This document shows, piece after piece, positions 1 through 8,978 of a DNA stretch of 64,000 nt. The stretch lies in the NCBI GenBank assembly GCA_947649205.1, contig CANSQM010000004.1, positions 1-64,000 of the forward strand. Reading direction: 5' to 3'. The first letter of the stretch is position 1. Each line of letters starts with the position of its first letter. Position numbers and translations under genes: made by a program. This stretch comes from an uncultured Enterorhabdus sp. (GTDB lineage: Bacteria; Actinomycetota; Coriobacteriia; Coriobacteriales; Eggerthellaceae). Below the pieces are notes generated by a model that saw only the letters and a program-made list of their open reading frames with translations, was not told where the DNA came from and did not search any database.

Positions 1-1
1 G

Positions 2-274
2 CATTGTCCCGCGGTGCTAGATCAAGCTGAAGAGGCAGCAGTTATGGCGCTTACGAGCATTCCCGTTTACTCCACCGTGGAGGTCTCGATTTGCAACATC
101 TGCGGACAGAACGTCACGGGCAACGCCTCTGCGCATGCGAAGGCTCATATGAAAGCTGGCGAAAGTTCGGGACACCACAGCGAGGTGCGCCGCGAGATCA
201 CCGGATACGACACAGTGAGCTATGCGGAAGAAGGACATTGGGAAACAAAGGTCGTGGGAGGGCATTGGGAATAG
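2..274 (+). CDS. 3' end of a protein with a Cys/His tail (partial)
   Basis: The frame is open through the left edge, so this is probably the C-terminal end of a longer protein; a GTG at 14 could also start a short product. The visible part has CxxC (CNICG) followed by spaced histidines (AHAKAHM), which looks like a zinc-binding knuckle. It ends with two short similar units, EEGHWETKV and GGHWE. Tails of this style are common at the ends of surface proteins in Coriobacteriia, but that link is inference. Function is unknown. No signal peptide or start can be judged. Confidence 0.5.
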   Translation, partial: HCPAVLDQAEEAAVMALTSIPVYSTVEVSICNICGQNVTGNASAHAKAHMKAGESSGHHSEVRREITGYDTVSYAEEGHWETKVVGGHWE

Positions 275-338
275 CTCCCAAGGGCTACCATTGCTCGCAT
301 GTCCGGCATCCCCGTTATCGCGAAAGTAGGGAACATTT

Positions 339-548
339 ATGACGGAATTGGAATTGCTAGCTTTCCAAGACCAGCTCCGAAACTCGTTGCCCAGCATCTC
401 GGGAGTCGCTGAAGCCCTCTCGCACGTGGGCACTGAATCAACCGATTACTGCATGTGCCAGATGCTCGCGAATGTGCTTAAGGATGATGTCGAGAACGTT
501 GTGTCCTTATGCCCGAAGGAGTGGGACATTTCCTACCCGGGGATCTAG
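339..548 (+). CDS. Small hypothetical protein, 69 aa
   Basis: An ATG follows a weak purine-rich stretch (GTAGGGAA). The product is acidic and soluble with three cysteines (C-M-C near residue 39 and one near 57) and no recognisable domain. It lies just after the Cys/His-tailed protein on the same strand and just before a hairpin terminator, which supports it being the last gene of that transcript. I do not recognise the family. Confidence 0.45.
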   Translation: MTELELLAFQDQLRNSLPSISGVAEALSHVGTESTDYCMCQMLANVLKDDVENVVSLCPKEWDISYPGI

Positions 549-557
549 CATGGAAAC

Positions 558-595
558 GGGAGCCGGTAGTCTGGCCAGTCGCACATCCGGCTCCC
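558..595 (+). terminator. Hairpin terminator between converging genes
   Basis: Perfect 9-bp arms GGGAGCCGG (558-566) and CCGGCTCCC (587-595) are followed by TTGATTC. It sits 10 bases after the stop of the 69-aa gene and faces the minus-strand gene ending at 653. The T tract is short, so its strength is uncertain. Confidence 0.55.
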
Positions 596-652
596 TTGAT
601 TCAAAGAATAGCCCGTACGGGGTATTCTTTCATTAGCTGGCGGCATAGATGA

Positions 653-940
653 TCATTCATCCTCATCGGACTTAGAATCCTCTTCGGTGTTAATGATCCC
701 TTTCTCTTCCAACAGTACCTTAATTCTCTCTTCTGCCAATGCGGCCTGATTACGCTTTTTCTTGACCTTGTCGCGCACGATTTTAACAATGCCTCCAATA
801 GCCAGCGTGATGAGGGTTGCCCCTACGGCACCTTCAATTCTACCGTCGATTACACCGCCGTATCGAATAGCTGATACATAGGCTTCAGGCCCTCCGCAAA
901 GTGAAGCCTCGTGTGTCATTTGTGCATAATCCCAATCCAT
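653..940 (-). CDS. Small membrane protein, unknown function
   Basis: The 95-residue product has one hydrophobic segment at about residues 38-53 (GATLITLAIGGIV), then a lysine/arginine-rich stretch and an acidic C-terminus (EEDSKSDEDE). An IRYGGVI motif precedes the membrane segment. Its AGGAGG ribosome site overlaps the last codons of the upstream MerR gene and only two bases separate stop and start, so the two are probably translationally coupled. A similar RYGGVV motif occurs in the unknown protein at 41231. Function is unknown. Confidence 0.6.
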   Translation of the reverse strand: MDWDYAQMTHEASLCGGPEAYVSAIRYGGVIDGRIEGAVGATLITLAIGGIVKIVRDKVKKKRNQAALAEERIKVLLEEKGIINTEEDSKSDEDE

Positions 941-942
941 AT

Positions 943-1986
943 CTACTTGCCTCCTAAATCGATATTTGCCGTTACGCCAATCAGATCAGCAGTTCTCTTT
1001 TGCAGAAGCATCACCTCGCCTTCGGTCAGTCTTGTTTCTGAACCCAAGCAAAGCGCTTTCAGCGTTTCTTCATCGTCTAAAAGCATCATCCCCGTCCAAA
1101 AACATACCCATACATAATCGAAATACTCTTGCAACGATGAACCTTCCAGTAGTTCCTTCCCGAAGCTTTTTTCCATTGCGTGCCATAATTCGCGCATTGT
1201 GCTGTCGCTGTTTTCCTCTATTGCTTTGTGAGCTAGGGGAATGATGCTTCTTGACCAGCTCTTTAGACATACAAGCAGAAGTGCGCACATCACCTCTAAG
1301 TGTGTTTCCTCGCCGCCGATTTCATCCACGGCGATAGAGAATGCACCGTCTTCAGAGAAGAACATGAACGCCAATCCGGTCAAGATCCCCTCGGTAACCT
1401 CGATGTTTCCAATCGAGGCGAAGGATTTGGCAAAATCGGTCACGCACGCTTCGATTACGCTGTAATCATTGAGATCGCTTACTTTGGCCAAGCGCTCTAG
1501 GGTGTCCCACAACTCTTCAACCATTGAACCAAGCTGGTTTTTGTCAAGCGACTGTACGCGTTTTCGAGTGGCTTTATACCCATGGGAGCTCCTTATTTGC
1601 TTCGCCATTTGGTCGATACCGCTTGGTGAGAAATTATTTCCTGATAGCAGTTCTGTTCCATACGCATAGATGAACTCGGCGCATGTGATGATGTTGCTCA
1701 GATGTCGGCGTTTAGCCTTCAGTTTCTCAATCTGCTCTTCTAAGGATCTCGATCTGTCATAACTAGGAGATTGCATGATCTCTTTAATTGTCTTGAGCGG
1801 GACGTCGAGCTCTTTGTAGATCATTATCGTGAATAGCTTCTCGATATCCTCATCTGAATAGAGCTTTCTGTCGTTTGATACACCTTCACCTGTCCGTTGG
1901 ACCTTCAATAAGCCTATGTCGTCGTAATGTCTAAGCGTTCTAATTGTTAGACCTGTTAGCTTGCTTACTTCATGGACCGTTTTCAT
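943..1986 (-). CDS. MerR-family transcriptional regulator
   Basis: The N-terminus is a MerR winged helix (VHEVSKLTGLTIRTLRHYDDIGLL), followed by a helical linker near residues 75-105. The roughly 230-residue C-terminal region is unfamiliar and is probably an effector-binding domain. I chose the ATG at 1986 because GGAGGTGA lies 5 bases upstream; the ATG at 2001 has no ribosome site. It likely controls itself and the coupled small membrane protein at 653-940. MerR proteins usually activate promoters with long spacers; the inducer cannot be read from the sequence. Confidence 0.85.
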   Translation of the reverse strand: MKTVHEVSKLTGLTIRTLRHYDDIGLLKVQRTGEGVSNDRKLYSDEDIEKLFTIMIYKELDVPLKTIKEIMQSPSYDRSRSLEEQIEKLKAKRRHLSNIITCAEFIYAYGTELLSGNNFSPSGIDQMAKQIRSSHGYKATRKRVQSLDKNQLGSMVEELWDTLERLAKVSDLNDYSVIEACVTDFAKSFASIGNIEVTEGILTGLAFMFFSEDGAFSIAVDEIGGEETHLEVMCALLLVCLKSWSRSIIPLAHKAIEENSDSTMRELWHAMEKSFGKELLEGSSLQEYFDYVWVCFWTGMMLLDDEETLKALCLGSETRLTEGEVMLLQKRTADLIGVTANIDLGGK

Positions 1987-2034
1987 CTCGATCACCTCCA
2001 TAAGGAGATCCTAAACTATGACGTAACGTCCGGG

Positions 2035-2730
2035 TCAAGCGAATTCCAGAAGTTTTTTCTGGAGGATCGCGTAAACAATCGTTCGAGAATTCCATGTTTG
2101 GTAGGAGCAGGTGGTGAAAGCGAAGAGCTGCTCTGCCTCTGTTGGGTCTAAAAAGTGCAAGTCCGCTGCTCCTAATATCTTTTCAAAGCTCTCTTCTTGA
2201 TTGATCACCAATCTTTCCCGACTGGCGTTCACCACGTCGACGGCGCAGACCTCAAGCTCAAGCGCCTCTCCGCTTCGCTTGTAGACGATGATGCGGCTGT
2301 GTTCCCGGGCGAACCCCTCATCTATGAAGTCGACGAACTCGGCAAAAGCTGTCCCGTCGGACATATGGTGGCCGTAAACCATGACGAGCCTGGAATCTAT
2401 CGAGCACTCGCAGTCTATGTAGGGCGTCCCGTACGCCCCCTGGCCGAACACGTCCCTGTGAAGGTATGCGTTCGGGGAATCGGGCGTGGCCTGCACGATC
2501 GGCTCGTCTATTCCCGTGCCTGGCACCTCCACCCATGCTATGACCTCTGCTGGTAGGCTGTCCCAATCGATCTGCCTTCCAGACTCTTCTTGGTCATGAA
2601 GGCCGTCCAACGCCTCGGTCAGTGCAATGCGATCCTCCTCCGGCGCGCAGAGGACGGTGACCACGAGCGCGGTGAGTATGGCGGCCATAATCACGCTCGT
2701 GACCCTAACTGCCTTCCCGATTCTCTTCAT
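2035..2730 (-). CDS. srtB: Class B sortase
   Basis: A membrane transpeptidase that cleaves sorting motifs and joins surface proteins to the cell wall or to each other. One N-terminal membrane anchor (about residues 10-29) precedes a sortase fold. The expected catalytic residues are present: His121 in YGHHM, Cys208 in TTCSY and Arg216 in NSRTIVY. The WDSLP and WVEVPGTGIDEPIVQ stretches are typical of class B. It follows the large YPKTG surface protein on the same strand and is its obvious partner. A terminator separates the two genes, so sortase expression probably depends on readthrough. Confidence 0.93.
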   Translation of the reverse strand: MKRIGKAVRVTSVIMAAILTALVVTVLCAPEEDRIALTEALDGLHDQEESGRQIDWDSLPAEVIAWVEVPGTGIDEPIVQATPDSPNAYLHRDVFGQGAYGTPYIDCECSIDSRLVMVYGHHMSDGTAFAEFVDFIDEGFAREHSRIIVYKRSGEALELEVCAVDVVNASRERLVINQEESFEKILGAADLHFLDPTEAEQLFAFTTCSYQTWNSRTIVYAILQKKLLEFA

Positions 2731-2752
2731 CTTTTGCTCCTTGTATCGAAAA

Positions 2753-2783
2753 AGGGTGGGACGCCCAGCGAGCGCCCCACCCT
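2753..2783 (-). terminator. Intrinsic terminator between surface protein and sortase
   Basis: Read on the minus strand, AGGGTGGG and CCCACCCT form an 8-bp stem followed by TTTTT. A second small hairpin (CTTAGC/GCTAAG, 2790-2806) lies just upstream. It should end or attenuate the long transfer operon after the surface-protein gene, before the sortase. Confidence 0.75.
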
Positions 2784-2835
2784 GCCGTCCTTAGCTCTCA
2801 GCTAAGGTTCCTGACGCTTGCGCGAAGGGTCGGTT

Positions 2836-5800
2836 CTAATCCTCGTCTGCTGCCGCCAGCGCTTCCTCCTCCATCTTTTCGATGGCGTCGGTCTGCTTGC
2901 GGAAGCGGCGGACGTAGGCGTAGGTCGCACCTGCGATGCCGCAGAGCAGGATCACAGCGACGCTGGCCGTGACGGGATCGACCTCGGCGAATGCTCCGGT
3001 CTTCGGGTATCCCTTTCCGGGGTTCTCGGGCTCGGGCACGGGCTCGGGCTCCGGGAAGCTCACGGTCTGGCCGTCGTCGTTTATGTCCTCGTGGGTGGCG
3101 ACGATGTTCTCCTGTGCGTCTGAGAGCTTCTCGAAGAACACGATGTCACGTCCTGCGAGCTCGCGCGTGTCGATCTCGACGTCGACATCAATAGTGCCGT
3201 CCGGGGCCTCGGGCACGAACTCGGTCATTCCAACGACAGGCAGGCCGTCATCGCCCGTGAGCGGGCTTCCAGTAGCCTTGTCCACGAGCATGGTGAAGAG
3301 CTTGTAGGTGCTGCCAGGCGCAAGCCCAGTGTAGGCAACGGTGTCGATGAGCTTCACGTGCTCGCCGACGATGCCTGTGTTGGTACCAGTCTCGGCGTCA
3401 CGCGCCTGGGTGGCTATATCCACGATGGCGACCGTCTGCTCCACGTCGTCGATGTCAGCGTGGACCATGTACTCTGCCCCCTCGATCTCCATCTTCTCGA
3501 ATGCGACGAGCGACTTGCCCGCGAGGCTCGCCCCTGCGAAGGTGAAGGTCACATCCACCGTTCCGCACGACTCCTCTGCCGTGAACGTGGTGGACGCCAT
3601 GACCTGATTGCCCGCATCGTCGAGCGCGGGCTCGCCCGTTGCCTTGTCCATGAGGGTTCCGCCCACGGTGTACTCGTTGCCCGGGATGAGGCCCGTATAG
3701 GCGATGGTGTCCACGATGGTGAGCTCTTCGCGAGCCTGTCCCTCGTGGGTTCCGCTCTCGGAATCCGTGGCGGTCGTCTTCATGGTCTTGGGCATGTTCT
3801 CAAGCGTGAACTCGTGCGCCTGCGCCATGGCACCGCTCTCGTCCCACTCGATCATTCCCTGGTCGTTCACCTTAAAGTCAGTGATGGTCGGGTTCCCTTC
3901 CTCATCGAGGTCAGCGATCACGTAGCCCTCGGGAGCCGCCACCTCTTGGATGTGATAGTTACCATGCTTCGCGTAGGCGAGCGAAATGACCCCATTCTCG
4001 TCGGTCGTCATCTCCGCATCGAAAGTCCCCTCGTCGTTCCAGATGCGGAACACCGCCCCTGCGACGGGGGTCTCGGGATCCAGCGCATCGACCTTCTTGA
4101 TCTCAGGGTTGGTGGGAGTGTTGGTCACGGCCTCCTCGTGGTCGTAGACGGCCACCTCCTGGCCCGCATATTCGAGAGCCACGGTCTTCTCGACAATGTC
4201 GAGCGAGTAGCCGTCCTTCGCCTTGGCCTCGTATACCGTGTAGGTGCCGAGGTAGAGCTCGGGCGTGGTCGCCTTTCCGTCCTCGCCGGTCGTGAGCGTG
4301 GCGACGATCTCGCCCTCGTGCGCCCGGATGGTGCCATCGGGTGTCCGGATGGTCTCCGCCGCCTTCACGATGTAGACGGACCCATCCACGGCCTCTCCCG
4401 TCCAGGAGTCGGACTTGGCAACGGTGATGGTCGCCTTCTGGGGCATGTTCGCGAACTCGATGACGAGCGGGTCGTTCCAGCCGTTATAGCCCTCGCCGAC
4501 ATGGAACGCCTTGCCCTCAAGCTCCTTCACGTAGCCGTAGGGTGCCTGGACCTCCTTGAGCGTGTAGTCGCCCTCTTCGAGCAGCATCGGCAGCATCAGC
4601 TCGCCGCGCCCGTTGGCCGTCCAGGTGTCGATGGTCTCGGCCACGGGATAGTGGGAGGTGTAGGTGACGAGGTTGCCGCTTGCGTCCTCAAGCTGGAAGC
4701 TCACGGGAAGCGGTACCTGCTTGCCGGTCTCGGCGTCGACCTTCACCACCTTGAGAGGGGTCTGCGGGATGCGGTCGCTCACGAGCTGCGGCGGGTCGTA
4801 CTGACCCTCCTCGCGGATCGTGGTCTTCCAATCCTCCACGGGAAGGAGCGTCTTTCCCCACTTCGCCTTGAAGGCATCAGCCACGTCCTGCGGGATCACC
4901 TCGTGGACGCGGTAGGTTCCGTAGGCGAGTGCTCCCGTCCAGTCGGATGGTTTGGACCAGCCGTTCACGTCGGCGTTGTCGTCTTTGGTGGTGGCGAGCC
5001 CGTTCTCATCGACCGTGATGGTGCACACGCGGTTGCCGGGCTCGACGAGCTTTCCGGTCTCGGGCGAGAGAACGGCCTCCTCGGAGTCGTTGTAGAGCTC
5101 GAACTTCACGCCGGGCACGAGGATGCGCACGACCTCCTGGGGCATGTCGCCGTCGGGCTCGTCGTAAACGGTCACGGGCACTTCCTTCACGAGGCGGAAG
5201 TCGCCGCGCTTGACGGTGTCTGGCACCTTGGGCGAATTGTAGGTGTAGACGGACTCGCCCTGAGCGCCGTCGGGCGTGATGCGCACGCAGAACACCCTGG
5301 GCGCTCCTCCGTGCCCGTCATCGAGGTTGTAGCCCTGCGGGGCTCTCGTCTCCTGGATGAGCACGGTGCCGAGCGGGATGGAGGCATCGCCGTTGGTCTG
5401 GTAGTAGAGCGCATCCCCCGAGTGCTTGTACTCGTCCGCGAGGTAGGCGAAGCCGTCCCCGTCGGTCTCGAACACCCAGGTGCGCGCGGGCGCGCCGGAT
5501 GCCTCTGCCGCAGCGGCATCGGCATAGTCGCCCGCGTAGTAGCGGACGGTGAAGAGGGCTCCCGCGAGCGTGGCGTCTCCCTGCGGTCGGCTCTCGCCCA
5601 TGTCTGCGTCGACCTTGCCGACGAGCATGCCGACGGGATCCGACTGCGGGATATCGGATACGGTCTGGCCGTTAACGCGCGCGGTCTCGTCCGAGGCCAC
5701 CTTAACCGGATACACGGTCGGGTCGATCGCGTGCCCCGGTGCCTGCTTGGTCTCCTTCACCCAGTAGTCGCCCGGCTCAAGCTCCTCCAGGATGCCCCAT

Positions 5801-6603
5801 CCGTCCTTGTCGGCCGTGATGGAACCAGCCGCGTCCGTGAGGCCCGAGTTGCGGTACACGGTGTAGACCGCGCCCTCCACGGAGTAGAGCGGGTTGCCCT
5901 CGCACATCTCCTCGTTGGCGGTGACCTTCACCAGGTCGATGTTGCCGTAGGGGGTGTACTTGAACGAGAGGATGATCTGGGTGCCCTCGCCGGTGTAGAG
6001 CTGGAACGCCTCGAAGTTCGAGGGAACGTCGGCCGTCCTCGCGGCGATGAGACGTCCCGATGCGTTCGAGTTGATCATGCTTCCGTCGGCGCCGAAGCCG
6101 ATGACGTTCTTCCGGGCCCAGCTCTTGAAGTCGGCGTTGCAGCCATAGAGCGCGTACGAGCCGTCGGAGGTATACGTGTCGGACACGAGGATGTGGGCGC
6201 AGGCCGCGTAGCGGGAAGAGGTCATTGCGGTGCCGTCGTACCACTTGTCCGGCCATAGGCTTGCATCGAATCCAGGACTCCCGTAGGCGAACCAGAGGTC
6301 AGCCACCACCTCGGCGTTGCGCCCGGAGGGGGCGTCGACGGGGCTCTTGGCGTAGCTGCCGGGAGAAGGCGTTGCCGATTGGGGGTCGGCGCAGTAGGCC
6401 ATCTCGCCGTCGGCCTCCATCCAGGTGGTGTGGTATCCGCCGTAGTGGATCTTGTCCCCGGTCGTGAGGTTAGCGCTCTCGGCGGCATAGGCGTTTTTGC
6501 CCTGGACGCCGAGCGTCCCGAGCGCCGATGTCAGGGCGATGAGCGCGGCGAGCATGCAGCGCACGACCTTCGAGGCCATCGCTGCTTCAGTGATGTCTTT
6601 CAT
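2836..6603 (-). CDS. Large VaFE/SpaA-repeat surface protein with YPKTG anchor
   Basis: A 1255-residue wall-anchored protein. It has an N-terminal signal segment, then a thioester-like adhesin region with a candidate Cys in MAYCADPQ. A long series of SpaA/Cna-B-like beta modules follows, repeating phrases such as YTVYR, GDYWVKE, YTLKEVQAP and YTVYEAK. Two VaFE repeats come next (LVAFEKM and IVFFEKL with IAYTGL and VAYTGL). The C-terminus has YPKTG (1199-1203), a membrane segment and a basic tail. Such isopeptide-rich fibres usually act as adhesins; in an element operon it probably helps mating-cell contact (inference). AGGCGAAAG precedes the start. The sortase gene lies downstream. Confidence 0.9.
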   Translation of the reverse strand: MKDITEAAMASKVVRCMLAALIALTSALGTLGVQGKNAYAAESANLTTGDKIHYGGYHTTWMEADGEMAYCADPQSATPSPGSYAKSPVDAPSGRNAEVVADLWFAYGSPGFDASLWPDKWYDGTAMTSSRYAACAHILVSDTYTSDGSYALYGCNADFKSWARKNVIGFGADGSMINSNASGRLIAARTADVPSNFEAFQLYTGEGTQIILSFKYTPYGNIDLVKVTANEEMCEGNPLYSVEGAVYTVYRNSGLTDAAGSITADKDGWGILEELEPGDYWVKETKQAPGHAIDPTVYPVKVASDETARVNGQTVSDIPQSDPVGMLVGKVDADMGESRPQGDATLAGALFTVRYYAGDYADAAAAEASGAPARTWVFETDGDGFAYLADEYKHSGDALYYQTNGDASIPLGTVLIQETRAPQGYNLDDGHGGAPRVFCVRITPDGAQGESVYTYNSPKVPDTVKRGDFRLVKEVPVTVYDEPDGDMPQEVVRILVPGVKFELYNDSEEAVLSPETGKLVEPGNRVCTITVDENGLATTKDDNADVNGWSKPSDWTGALAYGTYRVHEVIPQDVADAFKAKWGKTLLPVEDWKTTIREEGQYDPPQLVSDRIPQTPLKVVKVDAETGKQVPLPVSFQLEDASGNLVTYTSHYPVAETIDTWTANGRGELMLPMLLEEGDYTLKEVQAPYGYVKELEGKAFHVGEGYNGWNDPLVIEFANMPQKATITVAKSDSWTGEAVDGSVYIVKAAETIRTPDGTIRAHEGEIVATLTTGEDGKATTPELYLGTYTVYEAKAKDGYSLDIVEKTVALEYAGQEVAVYDHEEAVTNTPTNPEIKKVDALDPETPVAGAVFRIWNDEGTFDAEMTTDENGVISLAYAKHGNYHIQEVAAPEGYVIADLDEEGNPTITDFKVNDQGMIEWDESGAMAQAHEFTLENMPKTMKTTATDSESGTHEGQAREELTIVDTIAYTGLIPGNEYTVGGTLMDKATGEPALDDAGNQVMASTTFTAEESCGTVDVTFTFAGASLAGKSLVAFEKMEIEGAEYMVHADIDDVEQTVAIVDIATQARDAETGTNTGIVGEHVKLIDTVAYTGLAPGSTYKLFTMLVDKATGSPLTGDDGLPVVGMTEFVPEAPDGTIDVDVEIDTRELAGRDIVFFEKLSDAQENIVATHEDINDDGQTVSFPEPEPVPEPENPGKGYPKTGAFAEVDPVTASVAVILLCGIAGATYAYVRRFRKQTDAIEKMEEEALAAADED

Positions 6604-6614
6604 CTTTCGCCTCC

Positions 6615-7082
6615 TTAGCGCGCGACGGGCTCGGCGCGGCGAGCCTCGCGGTCCTGGTTGGCCGACGCCTCGCGGGCGTCCCTGGCCTTGTCGTCGAGCG
6701 AGGCGAGGTATGCCTCGCGGCCCTTGTTGATCGCCTCCTTGAGCTGAGCTGGCATGACCTTGACGATGTCCTTGACCTGCTTCCCGTCCTCGTCGAGGAC
6801 AGGATTCCCGTCGGCATCGAGGGCGTCCTTCTTGAGCCAGACCTCCTTGTCCGCCAGAAGCGGGATGTCGCGGAAGTTCTCGCCCTTGAAGCGTGAGGGG
6901 TTCACGAACAGGGGCGTGAACTGGTAGTAGCTGACGTCCACTCCGTCGATGATGGTGCCCTTCGGCAGAGTCACCGAGTTGAACGTCTTGGTCTCGCCGG
7001 TTCTGCGGTCGGGGTACTCGATGCTTTCCCTCACGAAGTTCTTGTGTACGGTGACGTAGACGTTCTTCTTGTTGTCTTCCAT
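6615..7082 (-). CDS. Conserved element protein, unknown function
   Basis: Starts at the ATG at 7082, with AAAGGAG seven bases upstream; the in-frame ATG at 7100 lies inside the leader repeat. The 155-residue product begins MEDNKKNVYVTVHKNFVR, has a compact region of about 110 residues (FNSVTLPKGT, FTPLFVNPSRF) and ends in a charged Ala/Arg/Glu-rich helix. It lies between VirB6 and the surface protein in the transfer operon. Proteins of this look recur in Gram-positive conjugative elements, but I cannot assign a role. Confidence 0.75.
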   Translation of the reverse strand: MEDNKKNVYVTVHKNFVRESIEYPDRRTGETKTFNSVTLPKGTIIDGVDVSYYQFTPLFVNPSRFKGENFRDIPLLADKEVWLKKDALDADGNPVLDEDGKQVKDIVKVMPAQLKEAINKGREAYLASLDDKARDAREASANQDREARRAEPVAR

Positions 7083-7148
7083 GTGAGTGCTCCTTTGCAT
7101 CTCTTGAATGCCTCTGGGCGCGGCGTTGCTTGGAGGTTCACCGCGCCC
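7083..7148 (-). promoter_or_regulatory. Repeated hairpin leader, copy 1
   Basis: On the minus strand, GGGCGCGG (complement of 7141-7148) pairs with CCGCGCCC (complement of 7116-7123). The loop contains GAACCTCCAAG. The conserved GAGATGCAAAGGAGCAC follows, directly before the ATG at 7082. Two more copies occur near 13850 and 13980 with different stems but the same loop and ribosome-site sequence. The loop's CCTCC could pair with the ribosome site, so a translational switch is possible (inference). Confidence 0.65.
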
Positions 7149-7211
7149 TTCTGCCTTACCGTTTTCCGCCCGATTCCATAGGCACCACCCCCTCTCAGGT
7201 CGTCTCCGTCA

Positions 7212-8216
7212 TCAGAAGCCGCTCACGATGTCGCGCGCCCAGGCACCGCTCTTCACGAGCGAGAGCACGAGAAGGATGCACATGGCCAGGTACTGGAGCG
7301 CGTAGGTGAGCCCGTTCGCGATGGCGTCGATGGGCGTCCCCGTCCCGGGGTTCACGGCGACGATTCCGCCCAGGATCACGGGGAAGCTGATGAGCAGGAT
7401 CAGGATGATGAGGCCTGCTATGCAGACGGCCCCGAAGCTCTTCAGGTACCCGAGACCGATCTGGCGCGTCTGGTCGAAGCCCAGGAACGCCAGCGGTATC
7501 GGCGAGAAGGCCGCCATGATGTAGAGCTGTATCGCTCGCGCCCAGCAGACGACGAGCGCCACGATGTAGGCGATGAGCACGACGAGCCAGCTGATGACTG
7601 CCACTATCAGAAGCGCCAAGAGCGCGGATAGGTCGTCATCTGCGGTCACGATGGACACCGCCGTCATATCGAGAGCGCCGCCCGTCCCGAACAGCGCCTC
7701 CACGCGGTCGATCGCGAGCCCTATCACCTCGTAAATCGCGGCCATCAGGTCGAAGGAATGCTGGATAAGGAACAGGAACACGGCGAAGAACGCGAGGAGG
7801 AACACGACCTCCTTCACTCCCGGGAAGGATTGGTTGCCATCCATGCGCTGCGAGATCTCGATGAGCTTCAAGGTGAACACGAGCCCGAGCACCCCGCATC
7901 CGATGGGCAGCACCGCCACTTGCCAGACGCCGCGCGCGATGTCGTACATCGACACGTCGCCAGCGCTCGTGAGCATCGTCTCGAAGGGAGCCGAGAGCAC
8001 GCCGTTGGCTCCGAGCGATCGCATGACGTCGGTCTGCGCCGAGAAGATCCAGTTGCACCAGTCGCGGAGCACCCCGCAGAGCCATGCGTTGATGTCGTCT
8101 GCGATCGAGCCCCATGCGAAGTGCGTCGGTATGAGGAGCGCCGAGAGGAGCGCGAAGGTGGCCGCGAAGGCCAGTATGAACCGTCTGCTTGAGACGAGGT
8201 TTCCTAGCTTCTCCAT
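7212..8216 (-). CDS. VirB6/TrbL-like conjugation membrane protein
   Basis: A polytopic inner-membrane channel component. The start is the ATG at 8216, five bases after the stop of the previous gene, giving 334 residues. At least six hydrophobic segments are visible: one near the N-terminus (FILAFAATFALLSALL) and clusters around residues 105-125, 137-157, 200-225, 235-255 and 270-300. The ARAIQLYIMAAFSPIPLAF stretch is characteristic of TrbL/VirB6 proteins. Neighbours are the membrane-anchored wall hydrolase and VirB4. It probably lines the DNA translocation path. Confidence 0.82.
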   Translation of the reverse strand: MEKLGNLVSSRRFILAFAATFALLSALLIPTHFAWGSIADDINAWLCGVLRDWCNWIFSAQTDVMRSLGANGVLSAPFETMLTSAGDVSMYDIARGVWQVAVLPIGCGVLGLVFTLKLIEISQRMDGNQSFPGVKEVVFLLAFFAVFLFLIQHSFDLMAAIYEVIGLAIDRVEALFGTGGALDMTAVSIVTADDDLSALLALLIVAVISWLVVLIAYIVALVVCWARAIQLYIMAAFSPIPLAFLGFDQTRQIGLGYLKSFGAVCIAGLIILILLISFPVILGGIVAVNPGTGTPIDAIANGLTYALQYLAMCILLVLSLVKSGAWARDIVSGF

Positions 8217-8221
8217 CGGGA

Positions 8222-8965
8222 TCAGAGTGCCTCGATGGTGCCGTCGGATGCGCGCGTGACCGAGATCATGGTCGATGCGCCGTCGTCGAGCGTGAAGGTC
8301 GTGGTCGCAGCCCCGTTCGCGTAGTCTATCCACGCCTCGGCGTCCCAGATGGCACGGCTGGCGTTGGGCGATACCGCCGCCGCACGTGCGGACACGGCTG
8401 CCTCGATCTTGGCGGCCTCTACCCCCATGGCCTCCTCCAGCTTGGAGGTCACGCCCGTGAACGAGAGCGTCCTCTCCCCGAGGAGCACCTTCTTGTACGA
8501 GCATGAGAGCGCGTCTGTCCTCAGAACGGTGTCTGCGCCCTCGGTGGCCACGGTCACGAGGGAGGGGCTCGCGGCCTCGGTCAGCGACTTCGAGGCGAGC
8601 ACGGTCGCCGTAACGGTCGTGTCGGTCGCCTCCTCTGCGTCGAGCGTCCAGTAGGTGACGCTCGTCTGGCCGTCCTTCGCCTCGACGAACGCGCCCTTGA
8701 CGATGGAGAGCGTGTAGGTGGGATCTTCTATGCCCGTCCAGGAGGTGCCGACGAGCGCCTCCAGGCCCGCCGTCGTATCCGCGTGCCCTTCTGCAGGTGC
8801 GCCTTGCTGGGACGTCGGCGCTTCTTCCTTCTCGACGGCCTCGATGGCAGAATTCGTGCTCTCGACGTCCTCACGGACGAGCGAGCAGCGCGCCACTCCC
8901 GACCCGACCAGCAGCAGCACGGCGATGACGGCGGCTGCGAGCATGAGCTTGTTCTTCTTCGACAT
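8222..8965 (-). CDS. Membrane-anchored or exported conjugation accessory protein
   Basis: The 247-residue product has a basic start (MSKKNK), one hydrophobic segment (about 8-22) and then VARCSL, which is only a poor lipobox. A Glu/Thr/Ala-rich linker follows, then a beta-rich domain of about 170 residues outside the membrane. It sits between the cell-wall hydrolase and VirB6, the slot of PrgL-like proteins in pCF10-type systems. No catalytic motif is visible. A structural role in the envelope-spanning channel is inference. Confidence 0.65.
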   Translation of the reverse strand: MSKKNKLMLAAAVIAVLLLVGSGVARCSLVREDVESTNSAIEAVEKEEAPTSQQGAPAEGHADTTAGLEALVGTSWTGIEDPTYTLSIVKGAFVEAKDGQTSVTYWTLDAEEATDTTVTATVLASKSLTEAASPSLVTVATEGADTVLRTDALSCSYKKVLLGERTLSFTGVTSKLEEAMGVEAAKIEAAVSARAAAVSPNASRAIWDAEAWIDYANGAATTTFTLDDGASTMISVTRASDGTIEAL

Positions 8966-8978
8966 TTCCTCTTCCTTC

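Noticed and set aside
3358-6258. A 966-codon open frame on the plus strand
   Set aside because: It lies wholly antisense to the surface-protein gene, whose product has clear domains. GC-rich coding DNA often leaves the opposite frame open.
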